A DNA stretch of 64,000 nucleotides from an uncultured Collinsella sp. (GCA_958370325.1 CATXJW010000003.1:26930-90929), one strand, 5' to 3'. Numbered from the stretch's first letter, positions 7,325 through 16,386 are shown. Notes: generated by a model not told the origin, from the letters alone. A program made the numbers and translations.

Positions 7325-10192
7325 ATGAGTCGCCGCAACACCGAGCTGCTCTTGCTCATCGCCTCGGCGTTCCCCGTCATCCTGCTGTATGCGATGTACG
7401 TCCTCACCGCGGGCGCTGCCATCTCCTTTGAGACGCTCGCCGTACCGATCGGCCTCTTTGCCGCCTTTGCCGCGGCCCACATTGCCGTGCGCATCTTGGC
7501 GCCCGGTGCCGACCCCGCTATCCTGCCCATTGTCTTTGTGCTTTCGGGCATCGGCATCACGTTCGTGACGCGTCTCGCCCCCGCTCTCGCCATCTCACAG
7601 CTCATCATCCTGTTTGTCTCGGTGGCCCTGATGGTGGGAACGCTCGCGTTGGTTAAGAACCTCGACGTGGTCATGCGCTACAAGTACACCTTTGGCATTA
7701 TCGGCATCATTCTGCTGATGCTGCCTATCTTTATCGGCACCACGATCTCGGGCTCCAAGCTGTGGATTCGCATCGCAGGCTTTACCATCCAGCCCGGCGA
7801 GTTCGCCAAAGTCTTTATCGTGCTGTTCCTGGCCGGGTACCTGGCCGAGAACCGCGAGCTGCTCTCCATCTCCAACCGCAAGATCCTGGGCTTTAAGATC
7901 CCTCGCCTGCGACTGCTGCTGCCGCTGTTTGCCGTGTGGGGTGTGTGCCTGCTCGTCGTCGTCTTCGAACGCGACCTGGGTTCGGCCGTGCTGTTCTACA
8001 CCATCTTCTTGCTAATGCTCTACGTTGCCACGGGACGCTTTTCGTATGTCGTTATCGGCCTTGCGCTCTTAGCCGTTGGAGCCGTGGGCGCCTACAAGCT
8101 CCTGTCTCATGTCCAGGTGCGTTTCCAGGTTTGGGTCGATCCGTTTAAGGACGCCCAGGGCCAGGGCTACCAGATCGTCCAGTCGCTCTTCTCGCTTGCC
8201 GATGGCGGTCTGGTCGGCGTTGGCATCGGCAACGGCATGGCCAACAACATCCCTGTCGTCGAGTCCGACTTTATCTTCTCGGCTATCGGCGAGGAGATGG
8301 GCCTTTTGGGCGGCGGCGCCGTGCTCATCCTGTTTATGCTATTTGCCGTGCGTGGCCTCACCACGGCAGCCCGCGCCAAGTCCGACCTTGCCGCCTTTAG
8401 CGCGACCGGCCTTACGGCGGCCATCAGCTTCCAGGCATTCTTAATCGTTGGCGGCGTAACCCGCCTAATCCCGCTGACCGGCGTCACCCTGCCCTTTATG
8501 AGCCAGGGCGGCTCCTCGCTGCTGGCGAGTTTTATCATCGTCGCGCTGCTGCTGCGCGCCGGCGACGAGGCAACCGGACGCGAAGCCGAGCTCACCGGCA
8601 CCGGCACCATGGCCGCCATCACCGATGACCAGGTCGCATCCGCTGCCCTGACCGGTACGCGTTTTGCCAACGCACCTTCCTACGGCAACGGCAGCCACTC
8701 CGCGGGTTCTCGCATGCGTCGTCGCCTGCTCGACACGCCCGAGTCCGGCGTGCTCGGCCGCGTTGCACTTGCCAACCGTCTGACTCGTGCCGTGTTTGCC
8801 TTTACGGCGCTGTTCGCCATCCTTATCGGCAACCTTACCTATGTCCAGGTCATCAAGGCGAAGGACTACCAGGACATGCCGACCAACAACCACACCATCG
8901 CCCGCTCCAAGTACATCCAGCGTGGCTCCATCATCACGTCCGACGGCGTGACGCTAGCCGAGTCGCTGCAGCAGGAGGACGGCACCTACGCCCGTTCCTA
9001 CCCCAACGGCAATATGGCCGCGCACGTGGTGGGCTACGTGAGCCAGCAATACGGCACCGCCGGCATCGAGAGCGTCATGAACGATACGCTCACCGGCTCC
9101 AAGGATTACTCCAGCTGGAACAACGCCATCGCGTCGCTCGCGGGGCAGACCCAGCCGGGCAATACCGCCAAGCTCACCATCGACTCGCGCATCCAGACGG
9201 CTGCCGAGCAGGCGCTCAAGGGCTTTAAGGGCGCCGTGGTGGTCATGGATCCGCGCACAGGTGCGGTCCTTGCGTGCGCGAGCTCGCCCACCTACGACAA
9301 CACCAACATCGATGCGCTGCTCCAGTCGGGCGGCGGCGAGGACGGCTCCATGTACGACCGCGCCATGGACGCACTGTACACCCCGGGCTCTACCTTTAAG
9401 GTCGTCACACTCTCCGCGGCGCTCGAAACCGGCACCGCCAGCCTTACCAGCACGTACCAGGCGCCCGGCTCCATGGACATCGGAAACGCGCCGGTCACCA
9501 ACTCTGCCAACGAGAGCTACGGCACCATCAGCCTGCAGCAGGCCTTCGCCGTGTCGTCCAACGTCGTCTTTGGCCAGGTGGCCAACGAGATTGGCGCCAG
9601 CTCGCTCGTCCAGTTTGCCAACGCCTTTGGCTACGGTCAAAAGCTCGGTCAGGATCTGACCACCGCGGCTTCCATCATGGCCGACCCGTCGCTTATGACC
9701 GAGTGGGAGACCGCTTGGGCAGGCGCCGGCCAGCCCGTCGGCATGGACCACACGCCTGGCCCGCAGACCACCGTTATGCAGAATTGCGTGATCGCTGCCG
9801 CTATCGCCAACAGCGGTGTGGTCATGGACCCGTTCTTTGTGTCCCAGATACTCGCCCCGGACGGAACCGTGGTCAAGACCACGCAGTCCCGCTCGCTGGG
9901 CCAGGCTGTCAGTTCTGCCACGGCCGACCAGGTCAAGCAGGCCATGCTCGCCGTCGTCCAGTCCGGTACCGGCACCGATGCCCAGATTCCGGGCGTCAAG
10001 GTTGCCGGCAAGACCGGTTCGGCCGAGACCGGCGGCACCAACGTCAACTCTATGTTTGTTGGCTTTGCACCTTACGATTCACCCACGGTTGCCATCTCGG
10101 TGGCCCTGGAGGATTTCGACAAACACGACGTCGAGGCGGCCAAGATTGCCGGCATCGTCCTGACCGCGGCGCTCGCCGCACAGGGAGCGTGA
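7325..10192 (+). CDS. FtsW/RodA glycosyltransferase fused to class B penicillin-binding transpeptidase
   Basis: One 955-residue chain carries both halves of a peptidoglycan synthase. Residues 1 to about 415 are a SEDS polymerase with about ten membrane helices and the conserved motif LTGVTLPFMSQGGSSL. A linker of about 60 residues leads to another membrane helix (about 490) and a class B PBP module. That module has the active-site tetrad STFK near residue 689, an SSN motif and the KTG box at about 896. In most Actinobacteria these are two adjacent genes, rodA and pbpA. ATG 7325 is preferred over GTG 7316, because the ribosome site AAGGGAG sits 8 bases before the ATG and overlaps the GTG. I saw no frame disruption in the linker. 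Confidence 0.93.
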   Translation: MSRRNTELLLLIASAFPVILLYAMYVLTAGAAISFETLAVPIGLFAAFAAAHIAVRILAPGADPAILPIVFVLSGIGITFVTRLAPALAISQLIILFVSVALMVGTLALVKNLDVVMRYKYTFGIIGIILLMLPIFIGTTISGSKLWIRIAGFTIQPGEFAKVFIVLFLAGYLAENRELLSISNRKILGFKIPRLRLLLPLFAVWGVCLLVVVFERDLGSAVLFYTIFLLMLYVATGRFSYVVIGLALLAVGAVGAYKLLSHVQVRFQVWVDPFKDAQGQGYQIVQSLFSLADGGLVGVGIGNGMANNIPVVESDFIFSAIGEEMGLLGGGAVLILFMLFAVRGLTTAARAKSDLAAFSATGLTAAISFQAFLIVGGVTRLIPLTGVTLPFMSQGGSSLLASFIIVALLLRAGDEATGREAELTGTGTMAAITDDQVASAALTGTRFANAPSYGNGSHSAGSRMRRRLLDTPESGVLGRVALANRLTRAVFAFTALFAILIGNLTYVQVIKAKDYQDMPTNNHTIARSKYIQRGSIITSDGVTLAESLQQEDGTYARSYPNGNMAAHVVGYVSQQYGTAGIESVMNDTLTGSKDYSSWNNAIASLAGQTQPGNTAKLTIDSRIQTAAEQALKGFKGAVVVMDPRTGAVLACASSPTYDNTNIDALLQSGGGEDGSMYDRAMDALYTPGSTFKVVTLSAALETGTASLTSTYQAPGSMDIGNAPVTNSANESYGTISLQQAFAVSSNVVFGQVANEIGASSLVQFANAFGYGQKLGQDLTTAASIMADPSLMTEWETAWAGAGQPVGMDHTPGPQTTVMQNCVIAAAIANSGVVMDPFFVSQILAPDGTVVKTTQSRSLGQAVSSATADQVKQAMLAVVQSGTGTDAQIPGVKVAGKTGSAETGGTNVNSMFVGFAPYDSPTVAISVALEDFDKHDVEAAKIAGIVLTAALAAQGA

Positions 10193-10324
10193 TGCCCGTG
10201 ATCAAAGCGGATACTTGGGGCGCGCCGCGGGCGATGAGCTAGCGGCAACGCGCCACACGGCCCCAGCGGCCACACATTTGGTACTACACACATCGTTGAG
10301 CGAATAGTTATGTTAGGAGCAGGA

Positions 10325-12274
10325 ATGGAACAGAGGGTCCTCGGGGGAAGATACCTCCTCAAGGATAAGGTGGGAACGGGCGGTATGGCGACCGTCTTCC
10401 GTGCACAGGATCAGGTCCTCGACCGCACGGTTGCTGTCAAGATCATGCTGCCGCAGTATGCCGGCGACGCCACCTTCGCCGCCCGCTTTAAGCAGGAGGC
10501 CCAGGCAGCTGCCGGCCTGTCCTCCCCCTATATCGTGGGCGTCTACGACTGGGGCAAGGACGGCGACACCTATTACATCGTCATGGAGTACCTGCGCGGT
10601 ACCGACCTTAAGAGCGGCATCAAGAGCCACGGCGCCCTCGATCCCAAGAAGGTCGCGCAGATCGGCTCGCAGATCAGCTCCGCGCTTTCGGTCGCACATA
10701 AGCACGAGATCATCCACCGCGACATCAAGCCGCAAAACATCATGGTGCTGCCCGACGGCAACATCAAGGTAATGGATTTTGGCATCGCGCGCGCCAAGAA
10801 CAGCCACCTCACGCAGGATAACAACGTTCTGGGCACCGCCCACTATGTAAGCCCCGAGCAGACCCGCGGCCAGGACCTCGGCCCCACCTCGGATATCTAC
10901 TCGCTGGGTGTCGTCATGTACGAGTGCGCCACCGGCCGCGTGCCCTTTGACGGCGACGACGCCATCTCGGTCGCGCTCAAGCAGGTCAACGAGCTGCCCA
11001 TCCCGCCGAGCCAGATCAACTCCGGCGTCGATGCCGACCTGGAGCGCATCATCCTCAAGTGCATGGAGAAGGACCCGGCAAACCGCTTCCAGACGGCCGA
11101 CGAGCTGCGCCAGGTGCTCAACAGCTACCTGTCCGGCCGTGCCGTCAACGTCTCGGAGCCCACGCGCATCATCGGTGCCGCCGGCGACCTGGGTGCCACC
11201 AAGACCCGCGAGCTTTCCGACTCAACGCGCGCTATGGTTCGTCCCGTCTCGGGCGTGAGCGGTCAGAACACCGCCCGCAGCGCTGTCTCGGGCTCCACGG
11301 GCTCCTACGAGGTCGAGAAACCCAAGTCCAACAAGAACAAGATCATCGCCGCCGTGATTGCCGCCGTCGCCGTGATTGGCGTTGTAGTGGCCTTTGCCAC
11401 GGGCATGTTCAGCGGCGAACAGGTCACGGTGCCCGACGTGCTGGGCAAGGACCAGGAAACCGCTATTGAGCTGATCAAGGAAGCCGGCCTTGAGGTAGGC
11501 ACCGTCGATCAGAGCTACAACGACGATGTCGACGAGGGAAAGGTCGCCGAGCAGACCCCCAACGGTAACACCAAGAAGGCCAAGGGCACGAGGGTGAACC
11601 TGGTAATCTCCAAGGGCCCTAAGCCCTCCGAAAAGGTTGAGGTTCCGCAGCTCCTCGGCCTGACCAAGGACCAGGCCGAGGCCGCACTGGCAAGCGTGGG
11701 CCTGAAGGGCAGCGCTTCGGAGGAGGCCAACGAGGCCGATGAGGGCCAGGTCTTTGAGCAGGGCACCGATGCCGGTAAGGAAGTCGCGAAGGGCACGACC
11801 ATCTCGTACAAGGTCTCGAGCGGCCCGGATACCATGTCCGTCCCCGATCTGACCGACATGACCGAGGCCCAAGCGCGCAATGCCCTCGATATGGCAGGCT
11901 TCGGCGTCGACGTGAGCTACCAGGAGAACGACTCGGTTACCGAGGGCACCGTGATCAGCTGGAACCCCAGCGGTAAGCAGAAGCCCGGCGCCACGATTAC
12001 CGTCGTCATTGCCAAGAAGTCCGGCAAGGCCAGCGTTCCGGGTAACCTGTACGGCAAGAGCATCTCCGCCGCCGTCACCGCGCTCAACAACGCCGGGTTC
12101 TACAACATCGCGTTCTGCGACCAGAACGGCAACCCCGTGAGCGGCAACGAAAACGCCACCGTTACGGGCGTCTCCCCCACCGGCAAGCAGTCCACCGACA
12201 ACACGATTACGCTGACGGTTTCGATTTCTGGCTCTGGTACTGATTCAGGCGACGATTCCGGTACGACCAACTAG
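10325..12274 (+). CDS. pknB: PASTA-domain Ser/Thr protein kinase
   Basis: This 649-residue kinase senses muropeptides and controls wall synthesis. The kinase domain spans about 10-270: VGTGGMATVF glycine loop, HRDIKPQN catalytic loop near 131, DFG near 152 and SPEQ. A juxtamembrane linker follows, then one membrane helix at about 340-362 (IIAAVIAAVAVIGVVVAF). Four tandem external PASTA repeats of about 65 residues each cover about 366-640, each opening with a VPD/VPQ/VPG-type motif. The tail is Ser/Gly/Asp-rich. ATG 10325 is chosen over 10310 because AGGAG lies just upstream of it. It is last in the wall operon, 132 bp after the fused synthase, and is followed by an intrinsic terminator. Confidence 0.95.
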   Translation: MEQRVLGGRYLLKDKVGTGGMATVFRAQDQVLDRTVAVKIMLPQYAGDATFAARFKQEAQAAAGLSSPYIVGVYDWGKDGDTYYIVMEYLRGTDLKSGIKSHGALDPKKVAQIGSQISSALSVAHKHEIIHRDIKPQNIMVLPDGNIKVMDFGIARAKNSHLTQDNNVLGTAHYVSPEQTRGQDLGPTSDIYSLGVVMYECATGRVPFDGDDAISVALKQVNELPIPPSQINSGVDADLERIILKCMEKDPANRFQTADELRQVLNSYLSGRAVNVSEPTRIIGAAGDLGATKTRELSDSTRAMVRPVSGVSGQNTARSAVSGSTGSYEVEKPKSNKNKIIAAVIAAVAVIGVVVAFATGMFSGEQVTVPDVLGKDQETAIELIKEAGLEVGTVDQSYNDDVDEGKVAEQTPNGNTKKAKGTRVNLVISKGPKPSEKVEVPQLLGLTKDQAEAALASVGLKGSASEEANEADEGQVFEQGTDAGKEVAKGTTISYKVSSGPDTMSVPDLTDMTEAQARNALDMAGFGVDVSYQENDSVTEGTVISWNPSGKQKPGATITVVIAKKSGKASVPGNLYGKSISAAVTALNNAGFYNIAFCDQNGNPVSGNENATVTGVSPTGKQSTDNTITLTVSISGSGTDSGDDSGTTN

Positions 12275-12326
12275 TCATCAAGACGTTGCCCACAGCGGCT
12301 GCTGACGCAAATACATTCGCTCAATT

Positions 12327-12365
12327 GCGCCCGTTTGCTCCCCCTGCAAACGGGCGCTTTCTTCA
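12327..12365 (+). terminator. Intrinsic terminator after pknB
   Basis: An 11-bp perfect stem (GCGCCCGTTTG with CAAACGGGCGC) with a 9-base loop is followed by TTTCTT. It lies 53 bases behind the pknB stop and closes the wall operon. Confidence 0.85.
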
Positions 12366-12398
12366 TCTGAAGTAGCGAAAACCACGGCATACCTTTAA

Positions 12399-12595
12399 AC
12401 CAGAAGAGTCCGGCACCGTGGTGGTACCGGGCTCGGCAAATCTCTGGTGCCCCCGGGCGGATTCGAAAACTCCCCCCGCGGGGAAATTGGTGACGCGGGT
12501 GTCGACGGTCCGAATCCTGCCCTAAGACCAGAAGAGCCCGGCACCATAGCGGTACCGGGCTCGATATTCCTCTGGTGCCCCCGGGCGGATTCGAA
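12399..12595. repeat. Duplicated tRNA-Arg 3' end plus hairpin, with an inverted tRNA fragment between
   Basis: Two near-identical blocks, 12399-12467 and 12528-12595, lie about 128 bases apart. Each contains, on the plus strand, a hairpin (YCCGGCACC...GGTACCGGGCTCG) and then the complement of the last 25 bases of the tRNA-Arg gene. The right block is the genuine 3' end and terminator of the tRNA; the left one is a displaced copy that loses homology in the T arm. Between them, 12495-12522 carries the tRNA T-arm region in the opposite orientation (GCGGGTGTCGACGGT..., one substitution and one inserted base). This looks like a decayed second tRNA or an integration scar. No integrase is nearby. 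Confidence 0.8.
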
Positions 12596-12648
12596 CCGTC
12601 GACACCCGCTTTAGGAGAGCGGTGCTCTATCCCCTGAGCTACGGAGGC
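12573..12648 (-). tRNA. tRNA-Arg (anticodon CCT)
   Basis: Minus-strand sequence begins GCCTCCGTAGCTCAGGGGAT and ends CGGGGGCACCA. The acceptor stem pairs over 7 bp with one G-U, the anticodon loop reads CTCCTAA giving CCU (Arg AGG codon), the T loop is GGTTCGAATCC, and CCA is encoded. It has 76 nt. A hairpin just downstream (about 12530-12562) is its likely terminator. Confidence 0.97.
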
Positions 12649-12712
12649 ATGTCGTATTAGTGTAGCAGATTTGCGCCACTAACATGCAGCGCACGACCGC
12701 TCTTCGAGATAG

Positions 12713-12770
12713 TCATCTGCGACGTTCTTTAATGACAAGTCGTTTAAGAACGTCCCTAATAACTACCCAA
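12713..12770. repeat. Copy of the GACGTTCTT/AAGAACGT palindrome downstream of manO
   Basis: GACGTTCTTTAATGACAAG then TCGTTTAAGAACGTCCC forms a near-perfect hairpin. It is the same repeat as at 16387-16440 on the other side of the manXYZO operon, with several changes at the ends. It has no U tract, so it is not an obvious terminator. Confidence 0.8.
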
Positions 12771-12773
12771 CGA

Positions 12774-13172
12774 CTAGTTGCCTTTGTGGAAGAGGTTTTT
12801 GATAACGGAGGGGATGCTCTTGGCGCCCTTAGCCGTCACATCGATAAAATCAGGCGAACGCACGAGCTTATCCTCGTCAACGTACTTGCGGACCGCACGA
12901 AGCGTCTCTTTGTCATCGCGCGTCGAAAACGTAAAGTGACCATTGTCCTTGGTGAAGATGGCAAAACGCGTAATCTTCTTGGTGCCGCGCAAAACCTCAG
13001 CGGCAATATAGTCGACCTCATCCCACGGGATCTGAATAAAATCCTCGGGATTGCGCTCGTTATAGTACTCAAACGCCTTATTGCCCACCATTACGTTACC
13101 GTGACTGGTAAGCCCCATCAGGCAGGTTGCCGGCGTTGCCAGATCGACCGTGCTGTTCTGAGATTGCGCCAT
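12774..13172 (-). CDS. manO: DUF956 protein of the mannose PTS operon (ManO-type)
   Basis: This 132-residue cytosolic protein belongs to the DUF956 family, which travels with mannose-type PTS genes and is called ManO in lactobacilli. The family pattern is visible in ATCLMGLTSHGNVMVGNKAF, IPWDEVDYIAAEV and FTFSTRDDKETLRAVR. GTG-type upstream starts would give 17 extra residues; ATG 13172 is chosen because GAGG lies 6 bases before it. It is the last gene of manXYZ, 120 bp behind manZ and separated from it by a terminator-like hairpin, so its expression may depend on read-through. A regulatory role is known only by association. Confidence 0.82.
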   Translation of the reverse strand: MAQSQNSTVDLATPATCLMGLTSHGNVMVGNKAFEYYNERNPEDFIQIPWDEVDYIAAEVLRGTKKITRFAIFTKDNGHFTFSTRDDKETLRAVRKYVDEDKLVRSPDFIDVTAKGAKSIPSVIKNLFHKGN

Positions 13173-13189
13173 GCGCGCCTCGCCCTCCA

Positions 13190-13235
13190 AATAAAACAAT
13201 CGGACCGCATCCAGTGTACCCACCGGGTGCGGTCC
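13190..13235 (-). terminator. Terminator-like hairpin between manZ and manO
   Basis: On the minus strand GGACCGCACCC pairs with GGATGCGGTCC (one mismatched step) and is followed by GATTGTTTTATTT. It lies inside the operon, 58 bases behind the manZ stop, and could lower manO expression relative to manXYZ. Confidence 0.6.
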
Positions 13236-13292
13236 GTTTCAATGGCTCAAAAGCCCTTGCCTAGCAATTCTCGGTCTTAAGCCGAAACGTGC

Positions 13293-14213
13293 TTACATGA
13301 AGCCGCAGACGCGACCGATGATGCCGATGGCGAAGAGAGCCAGGATGATGACGATCGGGCTGACCTTCTTCTTGAGGAGCTTGCAGACCAGCAGGGTCAG
13401 GCACACGGCGGCAAGGCCGGGGATGAGCTGATCGAGGTTAGCCTGAAGCGTGGTGACCTTCACCTGATCAAGGGCGTTAGCACCGATGGAGTTATACATC
13501 GTCAGTGCTTCCTTGACGCCCTCAGAACCGGAGGGCAGGTTAGCCCAGTCGATAAAGGCGCCAGCAGACTGCGTGACCTTGGAGACGACCGGGGTGAAGG
13601 AGATGGACACCCAGCGCTCGACCAGGGCGCCGATGATGAACATACCCAGGATGGAAGCACCCTCGGTGACCTTGCCCATCAGACCGCCGGAGAGGTCCTT
13701 GGCGATGGAGGAGCCGACCTTGTAGCCAAACTCCTGCGTGTACCACAGGAAGGCGTAACGGATGATGTTCCACGCGAAGAAGAACAGCAGCGGACCGGCG
13801 ATGCTGCCGGACAGGGCCAGGGAAGCGCCCAGAGCGCCCAGAATCGGGCGAAGGGTGAACCAGAAGGCGGGGTCGCCGACGCCGGCGAGCGGGCCCATCA
13901 TACCGACCTTGACGCCCTGAATGGCGACGTCGTCAATCGGAGCACCGTTGGCGCGCTCCTCCTCGAGAGCGAGGGTAACGCCAATGACGGGGGCGGAAAC
14001 ATAAGGATGGGTGTTATAGAACTCCAGGTGGCGCTTAAGAGCGGCAATCTGGTCATCCTTGCTGGTGTAGAGCTTCTTGATCGCAGGGATCATTGCGAAG
14101 CACCAGCCGCCGTTCTGCATACGCTCGTAGTTCCACGAGCCCTGAAGGAACTGATGACGGAAGCAAACCTTCTTGCGGTCAGCCTTGGTGAGCTGAATCT
14201 TGTTCTCTGCCAT
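13293..14213 (-). CDS. manZ: PTS mannose-family transporter subunit IID
   Basis: This 306-residue membrane subunit forms the sugar channel with IIC. It begins MAENKIQLTKADRKKVCFRH and contains the IID signatures SWNYERMQNGGWCFAMIP, HPYVSAPVIGVTLALEE and GPLAGVGDPAFWFTLRPI, then four to five hydrophobic segments near the C-terminus. Start: ATG 14213, with AGGAGGGG about 10 bases upstream; the GTG at 14222 overlaps that site. It follows manY after 16 bases. Substrate specificity (mannose, glucose, fructose or an amino sugar) cannot be read from the sequence. Confidence 0.95.
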   Translation of the reverse strand: MAENKIQLTKADRKKVCFRHQFLQGSWNYERMQNGGWCFAMIPAIKKLYTSKDDQIAALKRHLEFYNTHPYVSAPVIGVTLALEEERANGAPIDDVAIQGVKVGMMGPLAGVGDPAFWFTLRPILGALGASLALSGSIAGPLLFFFAWNIIRYAFLWYTQEFGYKVGSSIAKDLSGGLMGKVTEGASILGMFIIGALVERWVSISFTPVVSKVTQSAGAFIDWANLPSGSEGVKEALTMYNSIGANALDQVKVTTLQANLDQLIPGLAAVCLTLLVCKLLKKKVSPIVIILALFAIGIIGRVCGFM

Positions 14214-14229
14214 ATGTATCACTCCCCTC

Positions 14230-15048
14230 CTACTCGTAATCGTTCAGAATGTCGCCGAGCGGGTCGCCGGAGCCACCGCCCATGCCGCCACCCTGCTTAG
14301 CCAGATCCTTAAGGCCAAGGTAGATGAGGGCAAGGGAGATGCCGATGAGGCCAAGGGCGATCAGCGTGAGCTGAGGGATGGCAGCAAGGACAAAGCCGAG
14401 GATGAAGAACGGCCAGGTCTCCTTGGTGGCCATCATGTTGATGACCATGGCGTAACCGACGGAAGCGACCATGCCGCCGCCGACAGCCATGCCGCCGGAC
14501 AGCCAGTCGGGCATAGCGTTAAGCGCGTTGGTAACAGCCTCGGCCGGGATGATGCACAGAAGCACTGCCGGGATGGCGATACGAAGACCCTGCATGAGGA
14601 TAGCAGCGTACTGCCAGCGCTCGATGCCGGCGAAGTCGCCCTTCTCGGCGCAACCGTCCATGGCGTGAGCGATAGCGGTAGCCAGGGTACGGCAGATCAT
14701 GGTCAGGAACAGACCAGCGACCGACAGAGGCACGGCGACGGCGATAGCGGCGGTAACGGCCTTGGCCGAATCGGTGGCGCCACCGTTGAGGGCGAGCACC
14801 ATGATGATCGAAGAAGCGACCGAGGCCAGGGCGGCGTCAGGCGCGACGGCGGCGCCGACGTTAGCCCAGCCAAGGGCCATCATCTGGAGCGAACCGCCCA
14901 GGAGGATGCCCTCCTGAAGGTGACCGGTTACGAGACCGATAAGCGTGCATGCCACGAGCGGCTGATGGAACTGGAACTCATCCAGAATGCCTTCCATACC
15001 GGCAAGCAACGCGACAATCGCAACAAGCAGAATAGTGATTGCAGACAT
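14230..15048 (-). CDS. manY: PTS mannose-family transporter subunit IIC
   Basis: This 272-residue polytopic protein is the sugar-translocating IIC component. Family motifs include HQPLVACTLIGLVTGHLQEG and GGSLQMMALGWANVGAAVAPD near residues 28-65, followed by seven or so hydrophobic helices. The C-terminus is Gly-rich (KQGGGMGGGSGDP). ATG 15048 has AGGAGG about 10 bases upstream. It sits 18 bases after manX and 16 before manZ, giving the standard IIAB-IIC-IID order of a single operon. Confidence 0.95.
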   Translation of the reverse strand: MSAITILLVAIVALLAGMEGILDEFQFHQPLVACTLIGLVTGHLQEGILLGGSLQMMALGWANVGAAVAPDAALASVASSIIMVLALNGGATDSAKAVTAAIAVAVPLSVAGLFLTMICRTLATAIAHAMDGCAEKGDFAGIERWQYAAILMQGLRIAIPAVLLCIIPAEAVTNALNAMPDWLSGGMAVGGGMVASVGYAMVINMMATKETWPFFILGFVLAAIPQLTLIALGLIGISLALIYLGLKDLAKQGGGMGGGSGDPLGDILNDYE

Positions 15049-15066
15049 GTATCGGACCCTCCTTTA

Positions 15067-16056
15067 CTATGCTTGAGCGGCCAGTTCGGCCTTAGCTTTC
15101 TTCAACATGGCGTCGAGATCCTCGGAGGAATCCGAAGGAACCTTGCGGACCTCGAACTTGACGCCCTTGGCCTTGAGGGCCTCGAGAGTCTTAACGTCGT
15201 CATCGCCCATAGCGACGGCGTTGGTGACGACGACCTTGCCCTTGGAGTGAGCCATGGAACCGATGTTGACTTCCTTGATGTCGACGCCGGCCTCGATGGC
15301 CTTGAGCAGATCCTGCGGGTTCTCGAAGAGCAGCATGGCCTTGGTGTCACCAAAGCGCGTGTCCTTGACGACCTCGGCCATCTTCTTGATGGGCACGACG
15401 TTGGCATGGACTCCCGGAGGGGCAGCCTGCTCGATCATGGTCTTGCGGAGCTCGTCGTGAGCAACGCCGTCGGAAACCACGATGATGCGGTTGGGGTTGA
15501 CCTGCTTGGTCCACGTGGTGGCCACCTGACCATGAAGCAGACGGGTGTCGATACGGACGTGGGCGATCTTGATGTGCCCGTCGCCGATGACCGTTCCCGG
15601 AGGGATGGCGCCTGCAGGAGCAGCGGCGGCCGCAGCCGGCTTCTTCTCCTCGGGCTCCAGAGACTCGGGCTTGACGCGCACGCCAGCCTTAGCCTCAGTC
15701 ACGAGATGTTTTGCGATCGCATGTGCAGTGTTCTTTGCGTCAAAGCGCTGCGAATATGCCTCGATGAGCATAGGCAGGTTGACACCGGTGACGATAGCCC
15801 AGGAATCGTGGCCCTCGATGAGCCCGCTGATCTGGTTGAACGGCGTACCGCCCCACAGATCAACGAGGAAGAGCACCTGCTCCTGGTCCTCGAAGGAAGC
15901 GACTGCTTCCTCGACCTTGGCACGGAAGTCGTCGGGGCCCATGCTCGGCTCGAGCGAGACCACGGCTACAGACGGCTGATCGCCAAAGACCATCGAGCCC
16001 GTCTGCTTGATTCCAGCCGCCAAGTCACCATGGCTAGCAAGAACAATACTTACCAT
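15067..16056 (-). CDS. manX: PTS mannose-family IIAB phosphotransfer protein
   Basis: This 329-residue fusion of IIA and IIB accepts phosphate from HPr and passes it to the sugar. The IIA domain (about 1-130) carries the active histidine in VSIVLASHGD near residue 9. An Ala/Pro-rich linker (EPEEKKPAAAAAAPAGA) joins it to the IIB domain (about 165-329), with active His175 in RIDTRLLHGQVATTW. The second of two tandem start codons (16056) is chosen because GGAGG lies 7 bases before it. It is the first gene of the operon and is preceded by a long AT-rich leader. Phosphorylated IIAB could also control a regulator, but none of the LevR type is in view. Confidence 0.95.
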   Translation of the reverse strand: MVSIVLASHGDLAAGIKQTGSMVFGDQPSVAVVSLEPSMGPDDFRAKVEEAVASFEDQEQVLFLVDLWGGTPFNQISGLIEGHDSWAIVTGVNLPMLIEAYSQRFDAKNTAHAIAKHLVTEAKAGVRVKPESLEPEEKKPAAAAAAPAGAIPPGTVIGDGHIKIAHVRIDTRLLHGQVATTWTKQVNPNRIIVVSDGVAHDELRKTMIEQAAPPGVHANVVPIKKMAEVVKDTRFGDTKAMLLFENPQDLLKAIEAGVDIKEVNIGSMAHSKGKVVVTNAVAMGDDDVKTLEALKAKGVKFEVRKVPSDSSEDLDAMLKKAKAELAAQA

Positions 16057-16386
16057 CACATAACCTCCTTTTTGTCTACGTATTTCCTACACGACAAAAA
16101 AGAGTATAGCCGCAAGTGTGGCAAAATTATAGGAAAAAATGTGAATGGTTGGATTATTTGTTTAAACGTCATGCTTTTGTTACAAGTTGGTTACATCGCT
16201 GGTTTTCAGCTATTCCTCGCTAAACATAATTAGTTTGACCATCTTAGAAAACAGATACAGGCACAGCATTCACTAATACCGATTTAAATCGGATAAGAAC
16301 CTGCTTGACTCTTCGATATTTTGTTTAAACAGACGTGACTTGACTAATTTCGTTAGTTATGCTCTAGCAAACCGTCAAAAAAGAAT
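16057..16386. other. AT-rich upstream region of the man operon, no gene
   Basis: This stretch is clearly lower in GC than its surroundings and encodes nothing convincing. On the minus strand it holds a TATAAT-like box near 16128 and the operon's leader. Two GTTTAAAC octamers at about 16160 and 16323 and a short palindrome GATTTAAATC near 16283 could be regulator sites. I found no good sigma-54 promoter or catabolite-control site. Confidence 0.5.

Noticed and set aside
12441..12522. Second functional tRNA gene
   Set aside because: Only the 3' arm on one strand and part of the T arm on the other are present; no acceptor 5' half or anticodon arm can be formed.
14200..16233. 677-codon plus-strand open frame
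   Set aside because: Antisense shadow of manY and manX, a common effect in GC-rich genes; no recognisable domain.
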